Position numbers and translations under genes: made by a program | Part shown: positions 24,481 to 35,385 of the stretch, piece after piece | Layout: each line of letters opens with the position of its first letter | Position numbering within the stretch: the first letter of the stretch is position 1 | The notes under the pieces: generated by a model | What the model was told of the DNA's origin: nothing | The model's database searches: none | The model's input: only the letters and a program-made list of their open reading frames with translations | Assembly: GCF_024679095.1 (NCBI RefSeq) | Contig: NC_066552.1 | Coordinates: 15,081,013-15,145,012 of the forward strand | Reading direction: 5' to 3' | Length of the DNA: 64,000 bases | Source of the DNA: Eriocheir sinensis | Taxonomy: Eukaryota > Arthropoda > Malacostraca > Decapoda > Varunidae

Positions 24481-24734
24481 AGAAAGCATGAAAAACGGAA
24501 AACAGAAAGCAAAAGGAGGAGGCAGCAAGACGAGACTCAAGATTCAGAGAGGCACCGTCGGGAACACACAGAGACCGGCTGCAGCTCCAAGAGAGTAGCC
24601 GCGCCGGGAGCCTCAGGACCAGGAGGAGGGGCCGCAGGGGACGCAGACGGCGAGGCCCACCTGAAGACTGACTCACAGCTGGTGCGGAAAACAGATGGTC
24701 GACCTAAAGAGGGAAAGCTTTAGCGGGAACCAGG

Positions 24735-25763
24735 TCCTACGGTTTCTATCCTTCTCTCTGTACCTTTATCTCCAGCTTCCTTTCTGACCGTTCTATTTCT
24801 GCCGTGGTAGACGGTCACTGTTCTTCCCCTAAATCTATTAACAGTGGTGTCCCACAGGGTTCTGTCCTATCTCCCACTCTTTTTCTGTTGTTCATTGATG
24901 ATCTTCTTTCCAAAACGAACTGTCCTATCCATTCCTACGCCGATGATTCCACTCTGCATTATTCAACTTCTTTTAATAGAAGACCCCCCCTTCAGGAACT
25001 TAACGACTCAAGGCTGGAGGCTGCAGAACGCTTAGCCTCAGACCTTACTATTATTTCCGATTGGGGCAAGAAGAACCTGGTGTCCTTCAACGCCTCAAAA
25101 ACACAGTTTCTCCACCTATCCACTGACACAATCTTCCAAACAACTATCCCTATTCTTTGACAACACCCAGCTATCACCTTCCTCAACACTAAACATCATC
25201 GGTCTATCCTTAACTCAAAATCTCAACTGGAAACTTCATATCTCATCTCTTACTAAATCAGCTTCCTCGAGGCTGGGCGTTCTGTACCGTCTCCGCCAGT
25301 TCTTCTCCCCTGCACAGTTGCTGTCCATATACAGGGGCCTTGTCCCTCGTATGGAGTATGCATCTCATGTGGGGGCTCCACCACACAGCTCTTCTGGACA
25401 GAGTGGAGGCAAAGGCTCTTCATCATCAGCTCTCCTCCTCATACTGATAGTCTAGTCTACCTCTCTTAAATTCCGTCAATGTTGCCTCTTCTATCTTCTA
25501 TCGATATTTCCACGCTGACTGCTCTTCTGAACTTGCTAACTGCATGCCTCCCCCCCTCCCGCGGCCCCGCTGCACTCGACTTTCTACTCATGCTCATCCC
25601 TATACTGTCCAAACCCCTTATGCAAGAGTTAACCAGCATCTTCACTCTTTCATCCCTCACGCTGGTAAACTCTGGAACAATCTTCCTTCATCTGTATTTC
25701 CTCCTGCCTACGACTTGAACTCTTTCAAGAGGAGGGTATCAGGACACCTCTCCTCCCGAAACT
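24735..25763 (+). pseudogene. Jockey-like reverse transcriptase, C-terminal half, frameshifted
   Basis: Conceptual product: S-V-V-D-G type lead-in, 'GVPQGSVLSPTLF', then H-S-Y-A-D-D-S-T-L-H (the active site, near 24936-24965), N-A-S-K-T-Q-F-L-H, a break near 25155, then G-L-S-L-T-Q-N-L-N-W and C-terminal H-A-G-K-L-W-N-N-L-P-S-S-V-F-P with a final S-F-K-R-R-V stretch ending at 25763. More breaks occur at about 25330-25500. The endonuclease and first half of the RT are missing. Clade assignment as Jockey-like is from motif style only. Confidence 0.8.
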
Positions 25764-25893
25764 GACTTATCTTTCGGCCACCTCTTTGGATTCTTTTTTT
25801 GAGCAGCTAGTTGCGGGCTTTTTTTTTATTAATGTTTACTTTTTTGTGCCCTTGAGCTGTCTCCTTTGCTGTAAAAAAAAAAAAAAAAAAAAA
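24735..25893 (+). mobile_element. Jockey-like LINE, 5'-truncated, with poly-A tail
   Basis: A plus-strand fragment that starts inside the reverse transcriptase, carries the C-terminal domain, a 110-bp 3' UTR ('gagcagctagttgcggg', 'gtgcccttgagctgtctcc') and a 21-base poly-A tail at 25873-25893. The same 3' UTR, 5'-truncated, recurs at 6598, 6890, 32447, 32630 and 42568, so the family has been mobile in this genome. Confidence 0.85.
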
Positions 25894-25915
25894 GTGGAGT
25901 CAGTGCTTGAGAACA

Positions 25916-27180
25916 GTGAGGGGAAAGAAAGGGAAGGAGAGGAGAGGGAGAGAATGGGAAGGAGAGGAGAGGGAAAGAAAGGGAAGGAGAGGGAAAGAAA
26001 GGGAAGGAGAGGAGAGGGAGAGAATGGGAAGGAGAGGAGAGGGAAAGAAAGGGAAGGAGAGGGAAAGAGAGGGAAGGAGAGGAGAGGGAAAGAATGGAAA
26101 GGAGAGGAGAGGGAAAGAAAGGGAAGGAGAGGGAAAGAGAGGGAAGGAGAGGAGAGGGAAAGAATGGAAAGGAGAGGAGAGGGAAAGAAAGGGAAGGAGA
26201 GGGAAAGAGAGGGAAGGAGAGGAGAGGGAGAGAATGGGAAGGAGAGGAGAGGGAAAGAAAGGGAAGGAGAGTGAAAGAGGGAAGGAGGAGAGGGAAAGAA
26301 TGGAAAGGAGAGGAGAGGGAAAGAAAGGGAAGGAGAGGGAAAGAGAGGGAAGGAGAGGAGAGGGAAAGAATGGAAACGAGAGGAGAGGGAAAGAAAGGGA
26401 CGGAGAGGGAAAGAAGGGGAAGGAGAGGAGAGGGAAAGAAAGAGAAGGAGAAGGAAAGAGAGGGAAGGAGAGGAGAGGGAAAGAATGGAAAGGAGAGGAG
26501 AGGGAGAGAAAGGGAAGGAGAGGGAAAGAAAGGGAAGGAGAGGAGAGGGAAAGAATGGAAAGGAAAGGAGAGGGAAAGAAAGGGAAGGAGAGGAGAGGGA
26601 AAGAAAGAGAAGGAGAGGAGAGGGAAAGAAAGGGAAGGAGAGGAGAGGGAAAGAAAGGGAAGGAGAGGAGAGGGAAAGAAAGGGAAGGAGAGGAGAGGGA
26701 AAGAAAGGGAAGGAGAGGAGAGGGAAAGAAAGGGAAGGAGAGGAGAGGGAAAGAAAGGGAAGGAGAGGAGAGGGAAAGAAAGGGACGGAGAGGAGAGGGA
26801 AAGAAAGGGAAGGAGAGGAGAGGGAAAGAAAGGAAGGAGAGGAGAGGGAAAGGGAAGGAGAGGGAAAGAAAGGGAAGGAGAGGAGAGGGAAAGAAAGGGA
26901 AGGAGAGGAGAGGGAAAGAAAGGGAAGGAGAGGAGAGGGAAAGAAAGAGAAGGAGAGGGAAAGAAAGGGAAGGAGAGGAGAGGGAAAGAAAGAGAAGGAG
27001 AGGAGAGGGAAAGAAAGAGAAGGAGAGGGAAAGAAAGGGAAGGAGAGGGAAAGAGAGGGAAGGGGAGGAAAGGGAAAAAGAGGAGAGGGAAAGAAATGAA
27101 ACGAGAGGAGAGGAAAAGGAAGAGAAGGAGAGGAGGAGAAAGGAGAGGAGAGGAAATGAAAGGGAGGAGAGTAAAGGACG
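25916..27180. repeat. All-purine minisatellite, 25-bp unit
   Basis: About 1.27 kb with essentially no pyrimidines on the plus strand apart from scattered single bases. The main unit is 25 bp: gggaaagaaa, gggaaggaga, ggaga in succession, with a shorter variant lacking the last ggaga part. It starts about 23 bp after the LINE poly-A. All three plus frames stay open for hundreds of codons as Arg-Glu-Gly-Lys repeats; these are not genes. Confidence 0.97.
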
Positions 27181-27570
27181 GTCTAAGGGAAGGAGTTTGT
27201 GGGTGAGTCAGTCGAGAGGGAATGTGAAAAGTGGTGAGTTAATTCGCGATCTCTATCTTTTTAACGTCGGAATAGACACAAGTATATAATTTAGAATGTG
27301 AAATAGTTGACGTGATTTTTCTGTTTGCATTTGTTTTCATTTCGCAAGCAAAAGAAACTAAAATAAATAATGGGAATGTAAAAAAAGTTGTTGAGTTTGT
27401 TCTTGTTGTATATCCTCTTTAAATTAGCAAAGGAAACTGTGAAATATATAATGGGGATGAGAAAATAGCTCATGAATTTGAGATATTTGCATTTGTTTTC
27501 ATTTCACGAGGGAAACTGAAGGTCACAAAGTATTAGACAAGGAGATGCAGTTAGGGTAAGTCACACAAGG
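27181..27570. other. No gene seen
   Basis: A/T-rich. Two diverged direct repeats share 'catttgttttcatttc' (27330 and 27491). Confidence 0.5.
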
Positions 27571-27860
27571 GGAGACAGAGGTTAAGTTAGGTTAGATTAG
27601 GTTAGACAAGAGGAGGCAAAGGTTAGATAGGGTAGGTTGGACAGATAGAGGTTAAGTTAGGTTAGATTAGGCTAGACAAGAGGAGGCAAAGGTTAGATAG
27701 GGCAGGTTGGACAGATAGAGGTTAAGAAAGGTTAGATTAGGTTAGCCAAGAGGAGGCAAAGGTTAGATAGGGCAGGTTGGACAGATAGAGGTTAAGAAAG
27801 GTTAGATTAGGTTAGCCAAGAGGAGGCAAAGGTTAGATAGGGTAGGTTGGACAGATATAT
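27571..27860. repeat. 70-bp tandem repeat, four copies
   Basis: Unit starts at 27581, 27651, 27721 and 27791, spacing exactly 70 bp. Each has 'gttagattagg', 'caagaggaggcaaagg' and 'aggttggacagata'. It contains TTAGG-like words, the arthropod telomere motif, but not in a regular array. Confidence 0.95.
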
Positions 27861-28734
27861 GTTTCTGCTGGGAATGGTGATTTGTTCGTCTCTGAGAAAA
27901 CCTTACAAATACAATGAACCAGAGGAGTGACATTTGTATCAACAGTTTAGTGAAGTTAAATTCGGTATAATAGTAGCCTCCTCAAGTCCTCACTGGCCGA
28001 CGCGACGCTCCTTCACAAGTTACGTTCTCAACAAGTCTTGGCGCTAACTTGGTTCCGAACTCGCTCATTGCAAACTTCAATTAGTTCGTCAGACACTCTT
28101 CGTAAGGTCCTCGACTCATTCTATCATTATTTCGTCCCAATCAACTCAGCGGGTTTGTAAGCTGCCAAAACATACACAAAACACAACGACCATTCCCTGT
28201 GTAGTATTTGGCGTTGATAGATAAAGAAGCAGGAGGAGGAGCAGGCGCGGAATCAGGAACTGAGGCAGGAGCTGAAAATAATGTGTGATAGAGAAAGGAA
28301 GAGCAGCAGCAGGAGCAGGAGCTAGAAAAGATACGAGTAACTTCCCTTGCCAATACCTCTCGCCTGCCTCCCATACACAAAGACTGCTAACACTCCCTAT
28401 GGTTATTATTATTGTTATTATTATTATTATTATTATTGGTTATTATTATTATGTAAGAGACGAGCAAGGCAGAGAGTGAAGTGCGGAAACAGTAGCCCGC
28501 CTGTTCAGCTGCACCCAGTCACCAGAGACGCCGAAACAGAGAAAATGAGAGAGTTGATAGAGAAAGGAACAAGAACAGGAGGAGGAGATAAACATAATGA
28601 CAAACTTCTCTCACCAATGCTTCTCGCCTCCAGCCTCAGGAACACCACCATTCTGCCTGCCGCGCTGTCTCCACTTCCTACAATCAAAGTTTTCACGAAG
28701 GAAGTGTTGGGACAGCCCGGGAGCTAATTGGCCT
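27861..28734. other. No gene seen
   Basis: Contains an A/G-rich stretch at 28215-28330 and a (TTA)n run at 28403-28452. Frames on both strands are short and unrecognised. Confidence 0.5.
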
Positions 28735-29860
28735 CTGCATCTTAAAGCTTCCCACTGTATTTCTGGACTATTGCTTTTGGAGGCGTTGAAATGCATATGT
28801 ACAAACAGGAAACGGATGAGAAACGGAAAGAGAGAAGTAGGAGGGAACAACAAGATAGAAAGGGGGAAGGGAAGGAGAGAAAGAAGATGAGAAACAGAAA
28901 GAGAGGTAGAAGGGGGGAATGTATATTTAGAACTCCTCACTACATTTTAGGGCCATTACATTTGGAAGCGATGAAACTTTAATAAACAAAAGAACAAAAC
29001 AAATCTCTAGAACACCACCTTATATTTCAGAGGCACTACTTTTGGGGCGTTTAAATATGTACCTCCATAAAGAAGAAAGCGAACCTTAGGAACTCCTCAC
29101 CACACTTTAGGAGCAATATCTTTGGAAGCGTTGAAACATAAGTATACAAAGAAGAAAACGTATGGGAGAGGAGGTGGTGTCAAGAGGAGGCTGGACGATA
29201 AATTGACACCTTCTTGACAACACCACTTCTCCCAATCTGTCAGTATGGAATTTACACAAGAAAACATACCTTTAAAATTCCTCAACAGTTTCTGAGCATT
29301 ACCTTTAGAAGCGTTGAAAAGTATTATACAAAGGAGAAAACGCATATGTAAAACTCATGACATCTTTGAGGATTTGGTTATGGGTTTGGTGAAGGATTTG
29401 GTTAAGGATTTGGTGATGGATTTGGTTAGGGATTCAGTGATGGATTAAGGATTTGGTTAAGGATTTGGTTGATGATTATCTTCAGAAGCATTGAAACTTA
29501 ATATATACACGGACAGAAGCGCATCTAAGCCCCTTCACTACTTTTTTGGAGCATTTGCTTCCATATAATTTGACGAATATCTTCGGAAGCGTTGAAACAT
29601 ACATACACAAAAGCAGAAAACGTATCTTTGAAAGCGTTGAAACTTCATATACGAGGGAAGGGAACGCATCTAAACCCCTTCACTACATTTTAGGAGCATT
29701 TAATTCCATATAAGTTGACTTGAATATCTTCGGAAGCGTTGAAACCTAAATATACAGAAGCAGAAAACGTATCTTCAGACCTCCTCACTACACTTTTGGG
29801 GCGACACCTTTGGCGGCCTTGAAACATATAAACAAAAAAGAAAGCGTGATAGATTGTGGC
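28735..29860. repeat. Degenerate tandem repeat, about 80-95 bp
   Basis: The motifs 'cctcactacattttagg', 'tttggaagcgttgaaac' and 'acaaagaagaaaacg' recur in this order about a dozen times with strong divergence and insertions. A sub-array of 'aaggatttggtt' words sits inside at 29364-29470. Confidence 0.8.
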
Positions 29861-30044
29861 CATCAAAACCTTGGTGTGTCCCCGAGGCAAGACGCGGGAA
29901 GTTTGGCCCCTCGTCCCCCCTCGCAATGCAGGACACAGTTCGGGGAAGTGATGCCTGCAGACTGACCCCTTTTCCTTCCTCTTCCCCTTCCCCCAACCCG
30001 CCACCTCCTTGCCCCCACGACTAGGCACCTGTCAAAATACAAAC

Positions 30045-30047
30045 ACA

Positions 30048-30115
<68 letters not shown>

Positions 30116-30157
30116 GAGAGAGACTGACCCCTTCCCCCCTCTCTCGTCACCTGTCAT

Positions 30158-30201
<44 letters not shown>
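30045..30201. repeat. Two (CA)n microsatellites
   Basis: CA runs at about 30050-30113 and 30160-30200 separated by a 45-bp C-rich spacer. Confidence 0.95.
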
Positions 30202-30202
<1 letters not shown>

Positions 30203-30464
30203 CTTTCCCTTGACTTCACTTCAATCAGGCATTGTCTGACTGCGCATAAACACCACGTCCTGGCCTTCGTTATTTTTGTTGTTGTTATTGTTGCTGCTGT
30301 TGTTATTACCTGATTATCAAAGGGGTCTCTCTCTCTCTTCATTAGAAAAATAAATTAAACAAGGAATTATAATATTTCCATCTCTTCCCACCAAAGCCTC
30401 ATTAGCAAAGGCGACGGAGATGAGCACCTAGGTCACGCGCAGCTATAAAGTATGCCTCCAACTT
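30202..30464. other. No gene seen; dispersed short motif
   Basis: Holds a (TTG)n-like run near 30270-30305. At 30411-30452 is the inverted copy of the dispersed motif ('gacggagatgagcacc', 'cgcgcagctata'). Confidence 0.5.
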
Positions 30465-30665
30465 TACATTACTTTTATCTTCTGCCTCACTATGAGACGA
30501 ACAAACCAAAATTTATATCCCTTCCTACCTCACACATAACAAAGACAAGCCAATATTATCCCTTTTTAACCCACTATGACGAGGGTAAGTTAATTGTATC
30601 CCTTCTTATCTCAGTTATAAAATCCAAGTCAATACTACCCCTTCTTACCTTCACTGTAGACGGCG
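30465..30665. repeat. Tandem repeat, about 54 bp, four copies
   Basis: Units share 'atcccttctta' and 'cctcactatgac' with intervening 'aagccaatatta'-like text. Confidence 0.7.
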
Positions 30666-30794
30666 GCAAGCCCAAGGAGGTATTGCCGAGGTCAGGACGA
30701 GGAAGCCAAGGGACATCTCGCCACCAAGGTACAGGAAGAGAACCCTCGATCATGCTTACCTGAAGATAAAGAAATAGTGTTAGAGTGCTTTGAG

Positions 30795-30796
<2 letters not shown>

Positions 30797-30866
<70 letters not shown>

Positions 30867-30921
30867 GGGTGGGGGGGGGAATCTGAGTGTGTGTGTGTGA
30901 GGGGTGGGGGGGGGGGAATCT

Positions 30922-30988
<67 letters not shown>
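30797..30988. repeat. (GT)n with two G-rich interruptions
   Basis: GT runs at 30797-30863 and 30925-30988. Between them a 39-bp unit with 'gaggggtggggggg' and 'gaatctgagtgtg' is present twice. Confidence 0.95.
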
Positions 30989-31004
30989 CCTACAGCGAGT
31001 CTTA

Positions 31005-31165
31005 ACCAAAATCCTTCACCAAATCCACGACCAAAATCTTAACCCAAATCCTTAACCCAAATCCTTCTCTAAATCCTTAACCAAACCCTTAACGAAATCC
31101 TTCACCAATTCCTTCACCAAATCGTTCACCATTTCATCAGCGAATCCTTAACCCAAATCCTTCAC
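31005..31165. repeat. Short-period repeat 'aaatccttaacc'
   Basis: Words like 'ccaaatccttcacc' and 'ccaaatccttaa' repeat every 9-12 bp. They are the reverse complement of the array at 29364-29470. Positions 31166-31480 follow with no gene seen. Confidence 0.75.
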
Positions 31166-31480
31166 GCTGGGTCCAGGCAATCCCTCACCGCCGGGCGCCC
31201 ACTCCATGCTACTCTTTTCGCCGCGCCGCCCTCACGTGATGCATTAGGCCAAGTTTTAAAACAACGCGGGCGGGATAAATATTTGGGTTAGTTTAACTGA
31301 GTGTGGCGGAAAAAGTTCCAACTATTCTCATAATTAGTTTAGAAATGTGTAACGGCGTGTGAAGCTTCCGTCAGGCCGACTTTGTGCCCGACGGAATGTG
31401 GCGCCGGAACGCACCCGGCGAGGGAAGAAATAATGAAAATAGAAAAACAATGACAATAATAATAATAACAACAACAATAA

Positions 31481-31742
<262 letters not shown>

Positions 31743-31875
31743 AGCCTCCTTCACAAGAGCTCCCTAGTACTCTCCAGGCCATCTTAAGCACCCTCCGGTA
31801 AAGCCGTTCATAGATGGGAAGACAACTCAGGCCAACACATCGACCAGTTCAAGGGTCTCACGAAGCTTGAAAACT

Positions 31876-32050
31876 GGTCCCGCATTCTCAGACGCTTTCG
31901 GCTCTCACGACAAATATTTCCCGAGGCCACAAAGAAGGTTAGTTGGGTTCTCATGAATAATTTTTTCACGTTCATGATGCAGAAGCCTTGTCAAACTATC
32001 ACTAGGTTCACAACACAACTCATGAAAATAGTAACACAACCTCTACGAAG
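31876..32050 (-). mobile_element. 220-bp TIR element, one end missing
   Basis: Begins 'cgcattctcagacgctttcg' and runs to 'acacaacctctacgaag', where it joins the next copy head-to-tail. Confidence 0.8.
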
Positions 32051-32275
32051 GCCCGTGTTCTCAGACGCTTTCGGCTCCAACAACAGATACTTCCCAAGGC
32101 CGCAAAGCAGATTAGTCGGGTTCTCATGAGTGTTTTTTTTTTTTTCACGTCCATGGTGCAGAGGCCTTGCCAAACTAACACTGAACACACAATACGCATG
32201 GAAATACTAACACAACCTCTAACAAAGCTTTTTCAAATGTGAGTGTGAGTCCCGAAATGTTTAAGAAAATGGGCC
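32049..32275 (-). mobile_element. 220-bp TIR element, full copy
   Basis: Starts 'gcccgtgttctcagacgc' and ends 'gtttaagaaaatgggcc'. It is the most complete minus-orientation copy outside the arms. Positions 32276-32446 have no gene. Confidence 0.85.
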
Positions 32276-32446
32276 TGACATTAGTTTGCATAGCTACGGC
32301 GTGCTGTAGAGATTAATTCACGCTCAGAAAACACAAATTTATCGACGAAAATCTGGAGGAATACATTTTATGGCGTGACGTGCCGAATATGATAAATGAT
32401 GGAGAGGGAGACCGAGGAAGAGGCAGAATTATTGTGTAGAGGAAGA

Positions 32447-32552
32447 CTCTTTTTTACAGTCAAGGAAACAGCTCAAGGGCAACAAAAAGAAAGTGTAGAA
32501 AAAAGCCCGCTAATCGCTGCTCCTATAAAAGAGAAAAGAACAGAGTGGCCAA
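32447..32552 (-). mobile_element. Jockey-like LINE 3' tail fragment
   Basis: Plus strand shows 'acagctcaagggcaac' and 'gcccgctaatcgctgctcc', the reverse complement of the 3' UTR at 25779-25873. Confidence 0.7.
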
Positions 32553-32629
32553 AAAACATGAAACAAAAATATCAATTAACAAATAGTACAAAACATCCCA
32601 CAGTGGAGGACCGGATAAATTGGGATAAT

Positions 32630-32722
32630 ACATTTTTTTACAGTAAAGGAAGCAGCTCAAAGGGAAGAATAATTAATAACAAGAAAGGCCGCTGCTCCTG
32701 TAAAAGAATGAGGAGATGAGTG
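32630..32722 (-). mobile_element. Jockey-like LINE 3' tail fragment
   Basis: 'tttacagtaaaggaagcagc' followed by 'ggccgctgctcctgtaaaa'. A second copy in the same orientation about 180 bp from the previous one. Confidence 0.65.
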
Positions 32723-32819
32723 GCAAAGTAAAAAGTAGAACGTGCTACAAAAACTACACGTGGCTGTCCGGCGCTGTAGCTGAGAACACAACACTTGCTA
32801 AGGTGGGGAAGCAAGACCA

Positions 32820-33248
32820 AAGAGAATACCTTTTCTTCACCTTCTTCCTCCTTCTTCTTGCCCCTCCTCTTCTTTTTCAACTTCCTCTTCATCTTCTTCC
32901 TCTTACCTTTGAACTTCTTTTTCTTCTTCCTCCTCTTTTTTTTCCATTTCCTCTTCATCTTCTTCCTCTTACCTTTGCAGTTCTTTTTCTTCTTTCTCCT
33001 TCCAACTTTTCACTCATCTTCCTTCTCTTCCACTTCTTCTTTTCCTTTCTCCCTCTTCTTCTCCTTCTCGTACCTGTAAACTTTTATTTTTTCCATCTCA
33101 TCATCTTCCTCCAGTCTTCTTCTTCCTCTTCCCTCTTCTTCTACCTCTTCCTCTTCTTCTTCTTCCTTTTCCTCTTGTTCCTCTTCATTACCTTTTAACT
33201 TTCTTGCCTCCCATTTCTTCATCCGTCGTCTCTCTCTCTCTCTCTCTC
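32820..33248. repeat. Pyrimidine-rich dispersed repeat
   Basis: T/C-rich but structured. The blocks 'ttcctcttcatcttcttcct' (twice) and 'aaccttttaacttt'-like text are inverted copies of sequence in 40370-42340; a (TC)n run closes it at about 33231-33248. It is one member of a dispersed family rather than random simple sequence. Confidence 0.7.
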
Positions 33249-33599
33249 CTGGATAACTATATTGATCATTAGCTTAAGAGTGGTGACTGACTCTCTGTTG
33301 GAAGTTGGGTATTAACAAACAGACATCTACGGTATACAAAAGGACGTGAATGCAAATCGAAAGAGAAATATATAAACAGATATTTTTGTGGTCTGGTCGG
33401 CAGGAAAAATGCGTTCCGTCACCGCTCCCACGACCCCAAAGTGTCGGGGTATGCGGCGTTCCATCGTAGCGGCGGCGAGAGGGATCAAAACAGCACAATT
33501 ATAAAAGTATTAGCGGCGGAAACCGACCTGGCAACTATTTCCACCACTCAACAAGCCCGTCATCGGTCTCCCGCACCCCACGCCGACAACAAGGGCGTG
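33249..33599. other. No gene seen
   Basis: A 74-residue minus frame (33274-33498) has no recognisable motif. Confidence 0.5.
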
Positions 33600-35045
33600 G
33601 AGGAAGCAGAGTAAGGACGTGTAGGGACTTTTAAGGAGACAAAACATGAAAGATTGATAAACTTGCTGCATGCTAATGAACGGATGACCGCCTGCTCCAT
33701 TCAGACTGTTTTCATCTTTTCAATTTCAATCCCGCACCAGGAGACGCTGAAGATGCACTGTGTAAGGCGAATGAGGACGTTTAAGGCGACAAAACATGAG
33801 AGATTGATAAACTTTCTCCTAATGACGAATGACCGTCCTCTCCATTCAGTCTGTTTTCATCTTTTCAATTTCAATCCCGCACAGAGAACAAGGACGCTAT
33901 AGAAGAAAATTAGGACGTATAAGGACGTTTAAGAAGGCGAAAGATGAGGGATTGCTAAACCTTCTGCTACTGAACGAATCACCGCCCTCCATTCAGACTG
34001 TTTTCATCTTTTCAATTTCAATCCCGCACAGAGAACAGGGACGCTGTGGAAGCAATATAAGGGCGTATAAGGACGTTAAAGAAGGGGAAATATGAGGGAT
34101 TGACAACCTTTCTGCTAATGGACGAGTGCACTAAGTTTCCCTAACCTTTCCAGCTCTCTTCATTCATTCTATTGTTTAAGTTGTTGACACTTCAACCTCG
34201 CACCGAGACACAAAAACGCTGAGGAATCGCTGTGCAAGGAAGGGTTTTTCAGGAGGCTAAACAAGGGAGATTACTAACCTTTCCGCTAATGAACGAATGC
34301 CTGAAACCTAGTATCTTTTCCACCCTCTCCTTCCAGTCGGTTGTTTTGATCGCTTCCACTTCAACCTTGCACCGAGACACAAGGACGCTGAAGAATCATC
34401 AACTAAGAAAGGGCGTTTAAGAGGGCAAGACATAATGGATTGATAACCTTTCTGCTAATGAACAAATGCCCGAAACCTACCTTTCCGACCCTCTCCTTCC
34501 AGTCTATTGTTTTGATCGTTGCCACTTCAACCTCGCACCGAGAAACAAGGACGCTGAAGAATCACTGTCTATAAGAAATGACGTTTAAGAGGGCAAAACA
34601 TAATGGATTGATAACCTTTCTGCTATAATGGACGAATGCCCGAAACCTACGGAGCCTTTCCAACCCTCTCCTTCCAGTCTGTTGTTTTGATCGTTGCCAC
34701 TCCAATCTCGCACCGAAAACAAAGACGCGGAGAAAGAACTGCGTATAGAAGGGCGTCTCAGGAGGACAAATATAAGACATTTGATATCCTTTCTGCTAAT
34801 GAACGACTGCACTAAACCTACTTAACCTTTCCACCTGGTGTTTGATCCTTTCCACTTCAATTTCGAGCGCCGAGAAAGCTCTCAGAAAGGAAGGACATCT
34901 GAGGAGGCAAAAACTAAGGCATTTGATATCCTTTCTGCTAATGAACGAAGGCACTAAACCTGAAAATTGCCTTTCCAAGCCTCTCCTTCCAGTTCGTTGT
35001 TTTGATCCTTTCCACTGAACTCCCGCGCCGAGAAGGGAACAAGAC
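33600..35045. repeat. Degenerate tandem repeat, 150-175 bp, nine copies
   Basis: Each unit has 'ctgctaatgaacgaatg', a 'ccctctccttccagt'-like segment, 'gttttgatcgttgcca' or 'gttttcatcttttcaa', and 'gcaccgagaac' then 'aaggacgctgaagaatc'. The segment 'ttttcaatttcaatcccgca' recurs at about 33717, 33869 and 34012. Confidence 0.85.
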
Positions 35046-35166
35046 GGTCTAATAAGGTGAAAAAAGTTACCTCAAAAGACCTGACGTTGATGCTATTTTG
35101 AGTTAGCTTTAAGGACCGAGAGAGAGAGAGAGGGACAAGTTCAAGAAATTAGGACTGATTAGGTTC

Positions 35167-35277
<111 letters not shown>

Positions 35278-35385
35278 CATAGAAAATCAGACCACACAGA
35301 CCCCATGGTCCAGACTTGGTGGTCTGTCCTTAAACCTAAGTGATTTTACATTAATCAGAAGACTCCAAAACGTTGCATTTCTACT

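Noticed and set aside
25907..27289. 460-residue open frame
   Set aside because: It is open only because the purine minisatellite lacks T on the plus strand; other plus frames in the same tract are open too, and the product is a repetitive Arg/Glu/Gly/Lys polymer.
27571..27860. Regular 70-bp repeats considered as a CRISPR-like array
   Set aside because: Units are contiguous with no unique spacers, and the context is eukaryotic. The same applies to the 49-bp array at 55700-56145.
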